Shown here piece after piece: positions 6,250 through 6,303 of a DNA stretch of 6,303 bases (its first letter is position 1; each line of letters starts with the position of its first letter). The stretch comes from Microcaldota archaeon (GTDB lineage Archaea > Micrarchaeota > Micrarchaeia > Micrarchaeales > CABMGC01): contig JAJZKF010000032.1 in assembly GCA_021804305.1 (NCBI GenBank), positions 1 to 6,303 of the forward strand, read 5' to 3'. The notes beneath the pieces are model-generated. The model worked only from the letters and a program-made list of their open reading frames with translations. It did not search any database and was not told the DNA's origin. The translations under genes and the position numbers were made by a program.

Positions 6250-6303
6250 CTTTGCGGATAATCCTTTGATTACCAGAAACGGTTGCTCGGCTATTCCTTA
6301 TCG

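Noticed and set aside
6192..6301. Minus-strand frame open from the right edge to a TAA at 6192, possible end of another gene
   Set aside because: Only about 35 codons, with no recognised motif, and it contains the strong TATA box of the large gene, so it is more likely non-coding.
1..6303. tRNA, rRNA, CRISPR array, insertion sequence or transposon ends
   Set aside because: Reading both strands I found no cloverleaf-like sequence, no regularly spaced direct repeats and no transposase-like frame.

Overview
The window looks archaeal. The evidence is as follows. Ile is mostly ATA and Arg is often AGG. TATA boxes lie about 25 bases in front of start codons with almost no leader, and there is a T-tract terminator rather than a hairpin. 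The left edge carries the C-terminus of an archaeal-type phosphopantetheine adenylyltransferase. Base composition is close to 50% GC. Nothing in the window fixes the lineage. A small-genome (DPANN/Micrarchaeota-like) archaeon is compatible, but that is only an impression.

Layout, left to right. (1) The last 36 codons of a plus-strand nucleotidyltransferase, probably CoaD-like, end at 111. (2) A minus-strand block follows. Read in its own direction it contains a small multi-pass membrane protein (1968-1612) closed by a strong T-rich terminator, a pyridoxamine-phosphate-oxidase-like flavoprotein (1458-988) with a clear TATA box, and a J-domain protein (934-125) with its own TATA-like box. (3) A 156-base divergent intergenic region (1969-2124) precedes a plus-strand phosphomannomutase/phosphoglucomutase with a TTG start (2125-3489). 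(4) A very large minus-strand gene (6146 or 6215 down to 3504) runs convergent to it. (5) About 50 bases at the right edge hold nothing recognisable beyond that gene's promoter.

The large gene is the item of note. It encodes about 880 residues in three parts. First comes an N-terminal helical region containing about five degenerate 34-40-residue repeats. Next is a central B12-binding Rossmann domain of the methylmalonyl-CoA mutase small-subunit type. Its cobalt-binding motif is altered: His is kept, but the usual Asp position is Gly with Asp one residue earlier. Last is an unrecognised C-terminal half of about 480 residues, rich in Ser, Ala, Gln and Pro, with codon use visibly unlike the first half. 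No mutase catalytic subunit is present in the window, so this looks like a stand-alone, possibly B12-responsive or B12-derived protein of unknown role.

The other genes are housekeeping or generic: CoA synthesis, sugar-phosphate interconversion for glycan precursors, chaperone partner, flavoprotein. I see no operon linking them to the large gene. Both convergent gene pairs (111/125 and 3489/3504) are separated by only 13-14 bases without obvious terminators.
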